Part shown: positions 19,611-28,797 of the stretch, piece after piece
How the letters are laid out: each line of letters begins with the position of its first letter
Position numbering within the stretch: the first letter of the stretch is position 1
Assembly: GCA_017398685.1 (NCBI GenBank)
Contig: JAFQFH010000059.1
Span: 1 to 48,822, forward strand
Length of the DNA: 48,822 bases
Direction: 5' to 3'
From: Oscillospiraceae bacterium
GTDB lineage: Bacteria; Bacillota; Clostridia; Oscillospirales; Oscillospiraceae
Translations under genes and position numbers: made by a program
Notes under the pieces: model-generated
Database searches by the model: none
The model's input: only the letters and a program-made list of their open reading frames with translations
What the model was told of the DNA's origin: nothing

Positions 19611-21296
19611 ATGGACGAAATATCAAGAAACTTTATTGATTCCTTTATAATCGAAGATCTTTCCGAGGGCAACCGCTGCTACGGAATGCAGGTACACACC
19701 CGCTTCCCGCCCGAACCCAACGGATATCTGCATATCGGTCACTGCAAGGCTCTGACCATAGACTTCGGCACTGCCGAGAAGTTTGGCGGTATCTGCAATC
19801 TGCGCATGGATGACACCAACCCCGCCAAGGAGGACACCGAGTTTGTGGACGCTATCCAGGAGGATATCCACTGGCTGGGCTTTGACTGGGGTGACAGATT
19901 TTTCTACGGCTCTGACTACTTTGAAAAGACCTATGAGTACGCCATTGAGCTTATCAAAAAGGGTCTGGCCTACGTCTGCGAGCTGACACCGGAGCAGTTT
20001 CGTGAGTACCGCGGTGACACTACCCGTCCCGCAGTTTCCCCCTGGCGCGACCGTCCTGTTGAAGAAAGTCTTGAGCTCTTTGAGCGCATGAGAAACGGTG
20101 AGTTTGAGGAGGGCAAGTACACCCTTCGTGCCAGGATAGACCTTGAAAGCGGCAACTTCAATATGCGTGACCCCGTTATCTACCGCATCCGCTACATTGA
20201 GCACCACCGTCAGGGCACCAAGTGGTGCATCTTCCCCATGTACGACTTTGCCCATCCCATTCAGGACGCACTGGAAGGCATCACCCATTCCCTGTGCTCT
20301 CTTGAGTATGAGGATCACAGACCTCTTTACGACTGGGTAGTCAACAATGTGTCCATCCCCTACCACAAGCCCCGTCAGATAGAGTTTGCCCGCCTTGGCA
20401 TAAATTACACCGTTATGTCCAAGCGCAAGCTGAGAAAGCTTGTGGAGGAAGGCAGAGTAAGCGGCTGGGATGATCCCCGCATGCCCACCCTCTGCGGTCT
20501 GCGCCGCCGTGGCTACACTTCCCGCTCCATCCGTGATTTCTGCGAGCGCATCGGCGTTTCCAAGGTGGACTCCACCGTTGACTGGGCTTTGCTTGAAAGC
20601 TGCCTGAGAGATGATCTTAACGCCAATGCAAAGCGCGTTATGGCAGTTCTCAACCCCGTCAAGCTCATTGTAACAAACTACCCCGAAGGTCAGAGCGAAA
20701 CTCTCACCGTGGAGAATAATCCCCTCCGGGAAGAGGACGGCGTACGTGAGATTACTTTCTCCCGTGAACTTTACATTGAGTCTGAGGACTTCCTCGAGGC
20801 TGCTGCGCCCAAGTACAAGCGTCTCTACCCGGGCAACGAGGTGCGCCTGAAGGGTGCATACCTTGTCACCTGCACCGGCTGCGCCAAGAATCCCGACGGC
20901 AGCATCAAGGAAGTTTACTGTGAGTATGACCCGGAAAGCCGTGGCGGCAATCCTGCCGACGGCCGCAAGGTCAAGGGCGCAACCATTCACTGGGTCAACG
21001 CCGCCGACTGTGTTGACGCAGAGGTCAGACTCTATGACTATCTCTTCACCGATCCCGATCCCGACGGACAGGATAAGGATTTCCTTGAGTATCTCAACCC
21101 TGAAAGCCTTATCATCCTCAAGGGCTGCAAGGTGGAGGCCGGTCTGGCTGAAGCTCCCATGCCCGAAAAGGGCAAGAGCGCCGAAGGCTACCAGTTCATG
21201 CGCCAGGGCTACTTCTGCCTTGACAACAAGGACGCAAAGCCCGGCCATCTGGTATTCAACCGTTCCGTTGCACTGAAGGACAGCTTCAAAAGATAA
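19611..21296 (+). CDS. glnS: Glutaminyl-tRNA synthetase
   Basis: The 561-residue class I enzyme charges tRNA-Gln directly. The HIGH motif lies in PPEPNGYLHIGHCKAL (HIGH at 41-44) and the KMSKS equivalent is VMSKR. NLRMDDTNPAKED and the two C-terminal anticodon-binding beta-barrels are typical; length matches the family (about 555). Many Firmicutes instead make Gln-tRNA through GatCAB, so the direct enzyme is informative about lineage. GGGAG precedes the ATG, and a terminator follows. No T-box is visible in the short leader. Confidence 0.97.
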   Translation: MDEISRNFIDSFIIEDLSEGNRCYGMQVHTRFPPEPNGYLHIGHCKALTIDFGTAEKFGGICNLRMDDTNPAKEDTEFVDAIQEDIHWLGFDWGDRFFYGSDYFEKTYEYAIELIKKGLAYVCELTPEQFREYRGDTTRPAVSPWRDRPVEESLELFERMRNGEFEEGKYTLRARIDLESGNFNMRDPVIYRIRYIEHHRQGTKWCIFPMYDFAHPIQDALEGITHSLCSLEYEDHRPLYDWVVNNVSIPYHKPRQIEFARLGINYTVMSKRKLRKLVEEGRVSGWDDPRMPTLCGLRRRGYTSRSIRDFCERIGVSKVDSTVDWALLESCLRDDLNANAKRVMAVLNPVKLIVTNYPEGQSETLTVENNPLREEDGVREITFSRELYIESEDFLEAAAPKYKRLYPGNEVRLKGAYLVTCTGCAKNPDGSIKEVYCEYDPESRGGNPADGRKVKGATIHWVNAADCVDAEVRLYDYLFTDPDPDGQDKDFLEYLNPESLIILKGCKVEAGLAEAPMPEKGKSAEGYQFMRQGYFCLDNKDAKPGHLVFNRSVALKDSFKR

Positions 21297-21308
21297 ATAA
21301 ACGTAATC

Positions 21309-21346
21309 AAACCCCAACAGCCTTGGCTGTTGGGGTTTGTTGTTTT
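21309..21346 (+). terminator. glnS terminator
   Basis: A 13-bp stem (21309-21321 with 21326-21338) with a CTTG-type loop is followed by a T-rich stretch. It also lies directly downstream of the convergent J-domain gene. Confidence 0.88.
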
Positions 21347-21355
21347 ATACGGTTT

Positions 21356-22060
21356 TCAGCAGCAGAAGAAATGCCCGCAGGGTGAACCGAGGCAGAAGTT
21401 GATGGCGCAGAGGATAAAGCAAAATCTGCTCATATCAAAGCCTGAAGTATACTGATTGCTGTAATTGTCATAGAAGTCCCGACCGCTCTGAAGCTGCTCC
21501 AGAAGCCGTCTGTACTCTTCGTTGTCAGGCTCTATCTCCACGGCCCGCTTTGCAGACTCCATAGCGGCGATCTTGTTGCCCATATACATATTGGCCCCGG
21601 CGTGCAGATAGTACCACTTACCATCACGCTCGGACAGCGGCACACCGGAGAGAGCTGTGAGCGCCTCTTTATACATGCCGTTTCTGATGTAGTTCTTTGC
21701 GGCAGTATATTCGCTTCGCTCGTTTCTTGCTGAGGACGCAGCCCCGCCATAGTTCCACTCACCCCAGTTGCTCCAGCCGCTCCATTGGCCGTAGCTGCCA
21801 TTATAACCGCCGTACTGGCCGTATGGGTTGGAGTAAGAGCTCTGCTGCCCGTAGGGATTGGACCCGTACTGCTGCTGGGCTCCGCCGTTTTTGATCTGGT
21901 CGTAGGCGGAGTTGACAGCGTTCATCTTCTCGGCAGCTTTGGGGTCGTTGGGGTTAAGGTCGGGATGGTACTTTTTTGTCAGCTCTCTGTATGCTTTTTT
22001 TATTTCTTCATCAGTGGCGTCCGGAGAGACGCCGAGGACTTTATAGGGGTCCTGATACAT
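21356..22060 (-). CDS. J-domain protein with TPR-like region and Cys-rich C-terminus
   Basis: The 234-residue protein begins with a J domain (residues 2-60, HPD at 32-34), which would stimulate a DnaK-type chaperone. A Tyr/Gly/Asn/Gln-rich linker follows (about 62-105, NPYGQ repeats), then a TPR-like helical region (about 112-170). The last 22 residues are hydrophobic with six cysteines, ending CGHFFCC, which could bind metal or form disulfides. It lacks the DnaJ zinc-finger and substrate domains, so it is not classic DnaJ. I chose the ATG at 22058-22060 (AAAGGA upstream), overlapping the DUF5685 gene by 20 nt. Its position suggests joint work with the DUF5685 and zinc-ribbon proteins. Confidence 0.85.
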   Translation of the reverse strand: MYQDPYKVLGVSPDATDEEIKKAYRELTKKYHPDLNPNDPKAAEKMNAVNSAYDQIKNGGAQQQYGSNPYGQQSSYSNPYGQYGGYNGSYGQWSGWSNWGEWNYGGAASSARNERSEYTAAKNYIRNGMYKEALTALSGVPLSERDGKWYYLHAGANMYMGNKIAAMESAKRAVEIEPDNEEYRRLLEQLQSGRDFYDNYSNQYTSGFDMSRFCFILCAINFCLGSPCGHFFCC

Positions 22061-22886
22061 CCGTTTTTCCTTTCTGCGGGGCAAATCTGGCATCAAACTG
22101 CTGCCACAGTCCCACGCAAAGGATATTTTTCAATATGTCCACATCCTGCACGAGAGGCAGTTTATCAAAATAATATATGCACTCGGCAAGGAGCATTTTC
22201 AGAATATCGCGAAAGCGCTGCTGATTATCCAGTCCGTAATAGCGGCGAAAGGGATTGTAGCTGTTATGGATGGTGTCTGAATCCAGATCCATGACAGCGT
22301 CCATGATATATATGAACTTGCCAAGGGCCATTCCCATGGCGCGTAAGGTATCACTCCAACGGTCTTCTCTGTACACGAGAACTTCCGCCATCAGATAACC
22401 GAAGCAGGCTGCTGCCGCGTCCGCATCCTCAATGCGCTCTTTTTCAAGCTTATGCAGCATTTCAAGAGACTTGCACATGGCCTGATGCTGTCTTGGATAC
22501 TCAAGGGAGAGTTTTTTATATGATTTTTTCAGCACCGCCGCCTCAGCAGCTGAAATCATGCTGCCATCATCCTGCCAGTTGTCAAGGCATTTAAGGTAGG
22601 CCAGCATCAAATTCATATCGGCCGCATAGGAACTTATCTCAGTGCTTATTTTTTCCTGCTTTTTGAATGGGTGAACAACACAGCAGCTTTCCTCCCTCTC
22701 CTCCTCAGGCTCATAAAGTGAACCCAAAAGCAGCACCAGAAAGCTGAGGTCATAGTTGAGAGTCAGGCGGGAAAGCTGCCCATGGCGGCGTTTCAGACTC
22801 ATGCACACGCCGCAGTAAAATGACTTGTAACGTTTTGCCCGCTCCTCTCCCAAAGGCTGGGGGCAGGCGGTGAGATAGCCAAACAT
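22041..22886 (-). CDS. DUF5685 family protein
   Basis: The 281-residue protein matches DUF5685 in my recollection. Its N-terminus carries conserved cysteines ([22 protein letters not shown]8 then C24 and C27, with CC and C further on) that may bind metal, and the rest is predicted mostly helical with [14 protein letters not shown] conserved blocks and a D-rich DAVMDLDSD stretch. The helical, Asp-rich layout recalls isoprenoid-synthase-like folds, but this is speculation. It lies 1 nt after the zinc-ribbon gene and overlaps the J-domain gene, so the three form an operon. Function unknown. Confidence 0.82.
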   Translation of the reverse strand: MFGYLTACPQPLGEERAKRYKSFYCGVCMSLKRRHGQLSRLTLNYDLSFLVLLLGSLYEPEEEREESCCVVHPFKKQEKISTEISSYAADMNLMLAYLKCLDNWQDDGSMISAAEAAVLKKSYKKLSLEYPRQHQAMCKSLEMLHKLEKERIEDADAAAACFGYLMAEVLVYREDRWSDTLRAMGMALGKFIYIMDAVMDLDSDTIHNSYNPFRRYYGLDNQQRFRDILKMLLAECIYYFDKLPLVQDVDILKNILCVGLWQQFDARFAPQKGKTDVSGPL

Positions 22887-22887
22887 A

Positions 22888-23292
22888 TCAGGACTTGCCG
22901 AAGAAGGATGTGCCGCATTTGCGGCAGACTATCTTCAGCTTACCCCGGCCTCTGGGCACGCGCAGAGCCGCCCGACAGGAAGGACAGGTAAAAAACTTAT
23001 AGTCCTTGCGCTGCACCCAGCGCTCCTTGCGTACGCGCATGGCAGACTCAAAATTATGCTTTATACGCAGGTACTTGCCGTTTTCCTCGCGTCTCTTATA
23101 GAGATTACGGGAAAACATGCGGAAATACACCACAAAAAGCAATATTACAGCCATAGGATAGAGTATGCTGCCTTTTCCCCGTGAGATTATTCCCGCCAGA
23201 ACAAGCAGAACAACATCCACTATAAGCAAAAATACATTCAATTGGTCATTGCCGTTTCTGCCGGCCATAAACCTTGCTATGCGTTCTCTCAT
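22888..23292 (-). CDS. Small membrane protein with C-terminal zinc ribbon
   Basis: The 134-residue protein has two hydrophobic segments (about residues 18-38 and 43-60), a basic middle region and a C-terminal CPSC...CRKC zinc ribbon (about residues 102-125). The ribbon should face the cytoplasm. AGGGTG precedes the ATG. It heads the operon with DUF5685 and the J-domain gene. I do not recognise a named family. The 103-nt gap from ddl upstream holds no obvious terminator, so ddl could be co-transcribed. Confidence 0.78.
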   Translation of the reverse strand: MRERIARFMAGRNGNDQLNVFLLIVDVVLLVLAGIISRGKGSILYPMAVILLFVVYFRMFSRNLYKRREENGKYLRIKHNFESAMRVRKERWVQRKDYKFFTCPSCRAALRVPRGRGKLKIVCRKCGTSFFGKS

Positions 23293-23395
23293 GAATTCAC
23301 CCTGATATGCCAGACTATGATTTATGAAACTTATCCAACGACAATATTACCACAAGTTACACGCAAAGTATCAATATTTTGTTAACAAATTGAAA

Positions 23396-24463
23396 TCAAA
23401 GTCCTTTGCGGCGGGCCTCAAGAGAGAGCATCACGATTTTCTCGCAAAGTTCGGGATAATCGAGCCCGGCTACCTTTGCCGCCTTGGGAATGAGGCTGTT
23501 TGGCGTCATTCCGGGAAGCGTGTTCACCTCAAGACACCATGCGCGCCCCTCTGCGTCAATTATAAAGTCGGTGCGGGAGTACACGCTCAGCCCCAGAGCC
23601 TTATGAAAGCGAAGCGCAGCCTCGCCCATGAGCTTATGCTCGGCCTCAGTTATGCGGGCGGGGCATATTTCCGTAGCGCCCTCATCTCCGCTCTGGTATT
23701 TGGCAACATAGTCAAAGGTGCCGCCCTCTGGAGGCACTATCTCAATCGTGCTCAGATACTCATCGTCCAGAATGGGCTGGGTCATCTCACGTCCGATGAT
23801 CTTTTCCTCCACCAGAATACGGTTGCCGTACTTCAAAAGCTCATAGAGAGCCTTTTCGAGCTCCTCTCTGGTGTCCGGCAGGGCTACGCCGATAGAAGAG
23901 CCGCCGTTGACGGACTTCACAACACATGGAACGCTCAGCCGCTCAACAAGTGCAGGCACATCCTCTGCGGCATACACAAGTTCCTCCCATTTGGGTGTCA
24001 GTACGCCTGCGCCCTCCATGACGCGCTTTGCAACAGCCTTATCCATGGCCATGGCGCTGCTGAGAGAATTTGAGCCGGTATAGGGTACGCCAAGAAGGTC
24101 AAGCGTGGCCTGAATCTTGCCGTCCTCACCGTCCTCACCGTGAAGACCGAGAAAAACACAGTCGGCAAGGGCGCATATCTCCAGCACGTTTTTACCAAGA
24201 TGGCTGGGGCCCTTCATTTTTCTTGAGGCCTTCACCTTTTCAAGATCTGGCTCCACCTTCTCAACGGCCACATCGCCGCAAAAACCGTCCGGCTCGTCAA
24301 AAGCCTGTTCAAGAGGTTTATCGTAGTCCTCAAGGCCCAAATACATATCCACAAATATGGCCTTATGGCCACGGCTTCTCAGCGCCTTGCAGACAGAGGT
24401 GCTTGTAACCAGAGCCACATGGCGCTCGGTGCTTATTCCGCCGCCCAAAACTACAATTTTCAT
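23396..24463 (-). CDS. ddl: D-alanine--D-alanine ligase
   Basis: The 355-residue ATP-grasp enzyme joins two D-alanines for peptidoglycan precursors. Signatures are the N-terminal VVLGGGISTERHVAL, the HGEDGEDGKIQ motif, KSVNGGSSIGV for ATP binding, and the C-terminal SRTDFIIDAEGRAWCLEVNTLPGMTPNSL with metal ligands Asp, Glu and Asn. I chose the ATG at 24461-24463 with AGGAGG upstream. A Tyr/Phe specificity residue that would mark D-Ala-D-Lac ligases cannot be judged safely here. Confidence 0.95.
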   Translation of the reverse strand: MKIVVLGGGISTERHVALVTSTSVCKALRSRGHKAIFVDMYLGLEDYDKPLEQAFDEPDGFCGDVAVEKVEPDLEKVKASRKMKGPSHLGKNVLEICALADCVFLGLHGEDGEDGKIQATLDLLGVPYTGSNSLSSAMAMDKAVAKRVMEGAGVLTPKWEELVYAAEDVPALVERLSVPCVVKSVNGGSSIGVALPDTREELEKALYELLKYGNRILVEEKIIGREMTQPILDDEYLSTIEIVPPEGGTFDYVAKYQSGDEGATEICPARITEAEHKLMGEAALRFHKALGLSVYSRTDFIIDAEGRAWCLEVNTLPGMTPNSLIPKAAKVAGLDYPELCEKIVMLSLEARRKGL

Positions 24464-24492
24464 TATCCTGCCTCCTGTCAAACTTTTCTGCC

Positions 24493-24521
24493 ATAATACC
24501 ACTCTTTTGCCCTCAGCACAA
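24493..24521 (-). promoter_or_regulatory. Candidate ddl promoter
   Basis: On the minus strand TTGTGC (24516-24521) and TATTAT (24493-24498) are 17 bp apart, about 30 bp before the start codon. Confidence 0.5.
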
Positions 24522-24546
24522 GTTAAATCGCAGTTTTACGCGCATT

Positions 24547-26427
24547 TCATATCGGAAGTTCCGGGCTAAGCCGGAGATATTCGGAAAGAGGCGCATCTGA
24601 AAGGCAGAGCTCTATTATTTCCCGTCCCAGTGGATCAAGCTCCAGAACATTGTACTGCCCAAGCTGCGCTTTGAAAAAGTCTGTAAGAAGCCCTGCCCCC
24701 TTGTCATAGCCTTCTGTGCCAAGCTCCGGCTGCATATAAGGGTGAAGAAGGCCCGCAGGCAGACATTGACCTTCAAGCTTCAGCCGGTCAATATCATATC
24801 CGAATATAGGACAGCGCGCCTCCACAAGTCTGCCAGAGTTTATTCTGCCTCCACGGCGGGTGAGAAATTCCCGGACAATCCACTGGGGTGCAAAGCCCAC
24901 AGAGAAAGCGCCGATGTGTTGGTTCGGAATGAGGATATTCAGGGTTTGCGGTGTATCCATTATCTGCTTTAAAAGTAAATTCGCCTGTCTGACTTTTGTC
25001 CCTGTATGAAAAGGCCAGTATGAACCTACCCCCTCACTGACCAGCTTTGAAGATGAAGTGCCGCTTATGGATGGGTTTTTGTAGCCCCGGGGCGAAATGA
25101 GCCGCCACAGCCAGGCCAGAGCCGCCGGGACTATCTGGATGAGGGCCATAACCCCGTAATCGGGTGAGCTTGCAGATGACGGCGGCATACGCACGCCAAA
25201 TGAGCGCACATCCACCGGCAAAAACGGATTGTCTACGTCACAGCCCAGCTCAGTTCTGGGTATTATCAGCCTTGGATTTGTACAAGGCTTGCCGTCAGAC
25301 TCCAAAAGATGCTCCCATATAAGGCAGGTAGCACCGCCAACCGCCTGAATATTGAAAAACATCAGGGGCGTTCTCGGATGGATGCTGATTTTCTCATAGT
25401 CGGGGATGCTGCCATAGGCGGTGTCCCCGTCCACCCGGAGAAACCAGCCCTCCTCGCCGTCGGCAAGGAGGAGTTTAGCCGCTGTATTCTCAGTTGTGCT
25501 GCGGGTAAGCACCATATCATCCGCCACCGGCGTGAGAGTGCAGCTATCCTTGAGGGCAAGGGTAAATTCTTCCCCTGTAAAAGTATTTTTTGCCAGCAGT
25601 ATCCTGCCGTGGGGATCTGTGTGGACGGGTTCGAGCATTTCGCTTTTTCCTCCGCCGGATGCGCCCTCGTGCATAAAGCTCAGTCTGTTTCCATAGGCTG
25701 ACTCGGATATGACCGCACTGGCATGATTGCATACCCTTGCCTTTCGCTCGCCTATGTCAAGCAAAATGGAGAATACTCCCTTCTTGGCCGAAGGCCCCGG
25801 ATAGAGATTATACGAAAATACCTCGTGCAGTTTTTCACTTCTCTGGTGTACCACCGCCTGCCGCCCTGCAAAATGGCTGTGACGAAAGGGCGGCGCAAGA
25901 TAAATAAGGGCTTCCGGTCTGTACTCCTTTTCAAGCACATCTTCATCCAAAAAGCCCTGCATCATCCCAAGTGCAAGGGCGAAAAACGCAGCGTTCTCAG
26001 GGCATATAAGTGCCGCGTCATAACCGTATTTCCGCCCTCCTGCCCTGAACGGAAGAAATATGAGTCTTTGTTTTTTCATCCAGCTGAAAGTTTCTTCACG
26101 CAGGATATGGAAATCATAGCCGTAACGAGCGGAAAACCGGGGTTTATCCGTGGGCAGAGTATCGGCTATGCTCATGCTGTCAGGGTCGCGCCGGCGCATA
26201 TAGTCTTCGGTATAATTTACGGCAAGGCCGTTTTTACAGCGAACAAGCGTCGCCTCATGGATATCTCCGCCTGCTTTTACACTGTAGCTGATGTAAAATT
26301 CATCCTTTTCCATGCCCTCACAGCATTTTTCATAAAGGGCTTTTTCATTTTCAGGAATATAGATGTATTCACACTCTGCCAGCATCCTTTTTACATCGCC
26401 CGGCAGAATAATATTTTCAAGCTTCAT
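24547..26427 (-). CDS. DUF4914 family protein (PEP carboxykinase-like P-loop)
   Basis: The 626-residue protein belongs to what I recall as DUF4914. A P-loop-like segment, HEGASGGGKSEM (GASGGGKS at residues 255-262), followed by a conserved Asp/His-rich part, resembles the nucleotide-binding core of PEP carboxykinases and HPr kinases, so an ATP-dependent kinase or carboxykinase reaction is plausible but unproven. There is no signal peptide or clear membrane helix; one hydrophobic stretch with Trp (ALAWLWRL, about residue 455) may be buried. The ATG at 26425-26427 follows AAGGA. It is divergent from truA and has a small hairpin in its leader. Confidence 0.8.
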   Translation of the reverse strand: MKLENIILPGDVKRMLAECEYIYIPENEKALYEKCCEGMEKDEFYISYSVKAGGDIHEATLVRCKNGLAVNYTEDYMRRRDPDSMSIADTLPTDKPRFSARYGYDFHILREETFSWMKKQRLIFLPFRAGGRKYGYDAALICPENAAFFALALGMMQGFLDEDVLEKEYRPEALIYLAPPFRHSHFAGRQAVVHQRSEKLHEVFSYNLYPGPSAKKGVFSILLDIGERKARVCNHASAVISESAYGNRLSFMHEGASGGGKSEMLEPVHTDPHGRILLAKNTFTGEEFTLALKDSCTLTPVADDMVLTRSTTENTAAKLLLADGEEGWFLRVDGDTAYGSIPDYEKISIHPRTPLMFFNIQAVGGATCLIWEHLLESDGKPCTNPRLIIPRTELGCDVDNPFLPVDVRSFGVRMPPSSASSPDYGVMALIQIVPAALAWLWRLISPRGYKNPSISGTSSSKLVSEGVGSYWPFHTGTKVRQANLLLKQIMDTPQTLNILIPNQHIGAFSVGFAPQWIVREFLTRRGGRINSGRLVEARCPIFGYDIDRLKLEGQCLPAGLLHPYMQPELGTEGYDKGAGLLTDFFKAQLGQYNVLELDPLGREIIELCLSDAPLSEYLRLSPELPI

Positions 26428-26443
26428 TGCTGTGTTCCTTCTT

Positions 26444-26465
26444 TCCCGGCAAAATAATTTGCCGG
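26444..26465. repeat. Short hairpin sharing a 13-base end with the element at 41 kb
   Basis: CCGGCAAA and TTTGCCGG (26446-26453 with 26458-26465) form a hairpin. The 13-mer TCCCGGCAAAATA (26444-26456) recurs as its reverse complement at 41042-41054. Confidence 0.5.
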
Positions 26466-26491
26466 TACATCTTATGCACAACTATAAGCCT

Positions 26492-26520
26492 TTGCTTTTT
26501 GAGCTTTTATGGTTTAAAAT
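26492..26520 (+). promoter_or_regulatory. Candidate truA promoter
   Basis: TTGCTT (26492-26497) and TAAAAT (26515-26520) are 17 bp apart. The leader would be only about 10 nt. Confidence 0.4.
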
Positions 26521-26536
26521 AAAAAACGGTGATATT

Positions 26537-27271
26537 ATGCAAAACTATAAACTTACACTCTCCTACGACGGCAGCCGCTACAAAGGCTGGCAAAAACAGG
26601 GCAATACCCCTGATACCATACAGGCAAAGCTGGAGACCATACTCAGCCGTATGCTCTCCCAGAACGTCGAAATCCACGGTTCCGGTCGTACCGATGCGGG
26701 TGTACACGCCAGAGCACAGGTCTGCTCATTCAAAGCTGAGACTGATATGGATGTTAATGTTATGTTAACCTTACTGAGAGAGCATCTGCCGGAAGATATT
26801 GGGGCGGAGGCTTTGGAAAAGGTGGACATGCGCTTTCACGCAAGACTGAGCTGCCGGGAAAAAAGCTACGTTTACCGTATCTGGAACAGTGATGTTCCCA
26901 ATGTTTTTGAGCGAAAGTATATGTACAGGTTTCCCCTGACTCTGGATACGCTTGCCATGGAAATGGCAGCTGCAAAACTATTGGGTAAACAGGATTTTAC
27001 TGCATTTTCAACTCACCGTGGAAACAAGTCCCCGGTGCGTGAGCTTAAAGAGATAAAAATAGAGCGGCTAGGTCACGAGCTTCGGCTTACATTCACCGGA
27101 GACGGATTTTTATATAACATGGTGAGGATACTCACCGGAACACTTCTTGACGTTGGAACACACAAGCTCTCTCAAGATGATATTCCCGCTGTTTTTGCCT
27201 CCCGCTCCCGTCAGAATGCCGGATTTACCGCCCCCGCTCAGGGCCTTATTTTGTGGGATGTGAAATACTGA
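26537..27271 (+). CDS. truA: tRNA pseudouridine synthase A
   Basis: The 244-residue enzyme converts uridines 38-40 of tRNA anticodon arms to pseudouridine. The catalytic Asp is D53 in GSGRTDAGVHA; YDGSRYKGWQKQ near the start and FLYNMVRILTGTLLDVG near the end are family motifs, and the length is normal. I chose the ATG at 26537 from alignment to the family; its ribosome binding site is weak (GGTGAT). It is followed by the promoter of the structured RNA, with no clear terminator between. Confidence 0.95.
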   Translation: MQNYKLTLSYDGSRYKGWQKQGNTPDTIQAKLETILSRMLSQNVEIHGSGRTDAGVHARAQVCSFKAETDMDVNVMLTLLREHLPEDIGAEALEKVDMRFHARLSCREKSYVYRIWNSDVPNVFERKYMYRFPLTLDTLAMEMAAAKLLGKQDFTAFSTHRGNKSPVRELKEIKIERLGHELRLTFTGDGFLYNMVRILTGTLLDVGTHKLSQDDIPAVFASRSRQNAGFTAPAQGLILWDVKY

Positions 27272-27292
27272 GATTTAAGTACTATTAGCCTA

Positions 27293-27321
27293 TTGACACT
27301 TTGAGGGAATATTGTTAGAAT
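27293..27321 (+). promoter_or_regulatory. Promoter of the structured RNA before potA
   Basis: TTGACA (27293-27298) and TAGAAT (27316-27321) are 17 bp apart. Transcription should begin near 27328. Confidence 0.8.
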
Positions 27322-27327
27322 TAGTCG

Positions 27328-27662
27328 TCTCAATTGGATGGCTGAGTTATCCAAAGCAAGATACGACCGCTGTGCACAGCACAGCCAAGGCCACACGGAC
27401 AGCCGGGTCGAATGCCGATTTCCCGCGGAATGCGGCGGCAACTTTAGTTGCCTTATTGATTGAGTTTAGGCTCAAGTTTTATAAGTTGGTTACTATAAAC
27501 CGTGCTGCACAGCATCATAACTTGTGAAATGGTCAATAAGAGTAGTAAAAGTAGTTTCTTGCTATATAGACTCTCAAACCCATTGGGATACCAGACTCCG
27601 CATATATGCGGGGATTATCGTATCTACACAGTGACGTATGCCGGTGCATGCGTCACTTTTTT
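27328..27662 (+). ncRNA. Structured noncoding RNA of about 335 nt with own promoter and terminator
   Basis: The 407 bp between truA and potA hold no gene but many helices. Seen by eye: 27334-27339 with 27349-27354; CGACC 27364-27368 with GGTCG 27406-27410 enclosing a 7-bp hairpin (27369-27375 with 27379-27385); GGCAAC 27437-27442 with 27447-27452; TTGAG 27460-27464 with 27471-27475; a three-way arrangement at 27480-27525; CCGCA 27598-27602 with 27607-27611 inside GATAC/GTATC (27587-27591 with 27620-27624). It ends in a terminator. No alternative pairing for the terminator stem is visible, which favours a free-standing RNA over a potA riboswitch. It might belong to a known large RNA class such as raiA; I cannot confirm this. 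Confidence 0.72.
27631..27662 (+). terminator. Terminator of the structured RNA
   Basis: An 11-bp stem (27631-27641 with 27646-27656, one G-U pair) and a 4-base loop are followed by six T, 16 bp before potA. Confidence 0.92.
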
Positions 27663-27678
27663 GTTGGGGGCAAAGGAA

Positions 27679-28797
27679 ATGAAAAAGATAATCGAGCTGA
27701 AAAATATCACCAAGGCTTACGACGGACAGGTTGTGCTGGACGACATCAGCCTGAACATATACGATAATGAATTTCTGACGCTGCTGGGTCCCTCCGGCTG
27801 CGGCAAAACCACCACTCTCAGACTTATCGGCGGCTTTGAGAGCGCAGACAAGGGTGATGTTATATTCATGGGCGAAAACATAAACGATGTACCGCCCTAT
27901 AAGCGCAATGTAAACACCGTTTTCCAGCGCTATGCACTCTTCCCCCATCTGAACGTTTTTGAAAACGTGGCCTTTCCCCTGCGTGAAAAAAAGGTTCCCC
28001 GCGATGAGATAGAGCAGAAGGTGCAGGAAATGCTCGCTCTTGTAGCGCTGACCGGCTTTGAGACCAGAAGCGTCACTTCCCTCTCCGGCGGTCAGCAGCA
28101 GCGTGTGGCCATTGCCCGCGCCCTTATCAGCCGCCCCAAGGTGCTGCTTCTGGACGAGCCGCTTGCCGCTCTCGACCTGAAGCTGAGAAAGGATATGCAG
28201 GCTGAGCTTAAAAAAATACAGAAGGCCACCGGTATTACCTTCGTATTTGTCACCCATGACCAGGAAGAGGCTCTCAGCATGTCTGACACTGTGGTGGTCA
28301 TGAGCGAGGGCCGTATTCAGCAGATAGGTACTCCCGTGGATATCTACAATGAGCCGGAAAACGCCTTTGTGGCAGACTTTATCGGCGAGAGCAACATTCT
28401 TGACGGCGTGATGCTCTCCGACTATAAGGTTGCCTTCTCCGGCCACATCTTCGACTGTGTGGACAGCGGTTTTGGAAAGCGCGAGGCTGTTGACGTTGTG
28501 GTAAGACCCGAGGACGTGGACATAGTGGCTGAGGACAAGGGCATGCTTAAAGGCGTTGTGACCTCCGTGACCTTCCTTGGCGTTCACTACGAGATAATTG
28601 TGGATATAAACGGCTTCAAATGGATGATCCAGACCACCGACTTTGTGGACGTGGACGAGCATATTGGCCTTTACATTGAGCCTGATGCCATCCACATTAT
28701 GAAAAAGTCCGAATATTCCGGCCTTTACGGTGACTATTCCTCCTTCTCCAACGAGCTGGACGAGCTGAGCGATGCAGAAAGTGAGAGCGAAGAATGA
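27679..28797 (+). CDS. potA: Spermidine/putrescine ABC transporter ATP-binding protein
   Basis: The 372-residue ATPase energises polyamine uptake. Walker A is GPSGCGKTT (37-45), the signature is [15 protein letters not shown], and Walker B is [12 protein letters not shown]; the C-terminal TOBE domain (about 270-360) is typical of PotA. I chose the ATG at 27679; GGGGG lies 8 nt upstream and AAAGGA only 1 nt upstream. The frame is open from 27502 but crosses the terminator. Its stop overlaps potB in ATGA. Confidence 0.93.
   Translation: MKKIIELKNITKAYDGQVVLDDISLNIYDNEFLTLLGPSGCGKTTTLRLIGGFESADKGDVIFMGENINDVPPYKRNVNTVFQRYALFPHLNVFENVAFPLREKKVPRDEIEQKVQEMLALVALTGFETRSVTSLSGGQQQRVAIARALISRPKVLLLDEPLAALDLKLRKDMQAELKKIQKATGITFVFVTHDQEEALSMSDTVVVMSEGRIQQIGTPVDIYNEPENAFVADFIGESNILDGVMLSDYKVAFSGHIFDCVDSGFGKREAVDVVVRPEDVDIVAEDKGMLKGVVTSVTFLGVHYEIIVDINGFKWMIQTTDFVDVDEHIGLYIEPDAIHIMKKSEYSGLYGDYSSFSNELDELSDAESESEE

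Noticed and set aside
27401-27420. tRNA T-loop-like sequence GGGTCGAATGCC
   Set aside because: No acceptor, D or anticodon arm fits around it. It is better explained as part of the structured RNA.
27502-27678. N-terminal extension of PotA
   Set aside because: The extension would be read through the structured RNA and its terminator; PotA similarity begins at the ATG at 27679.
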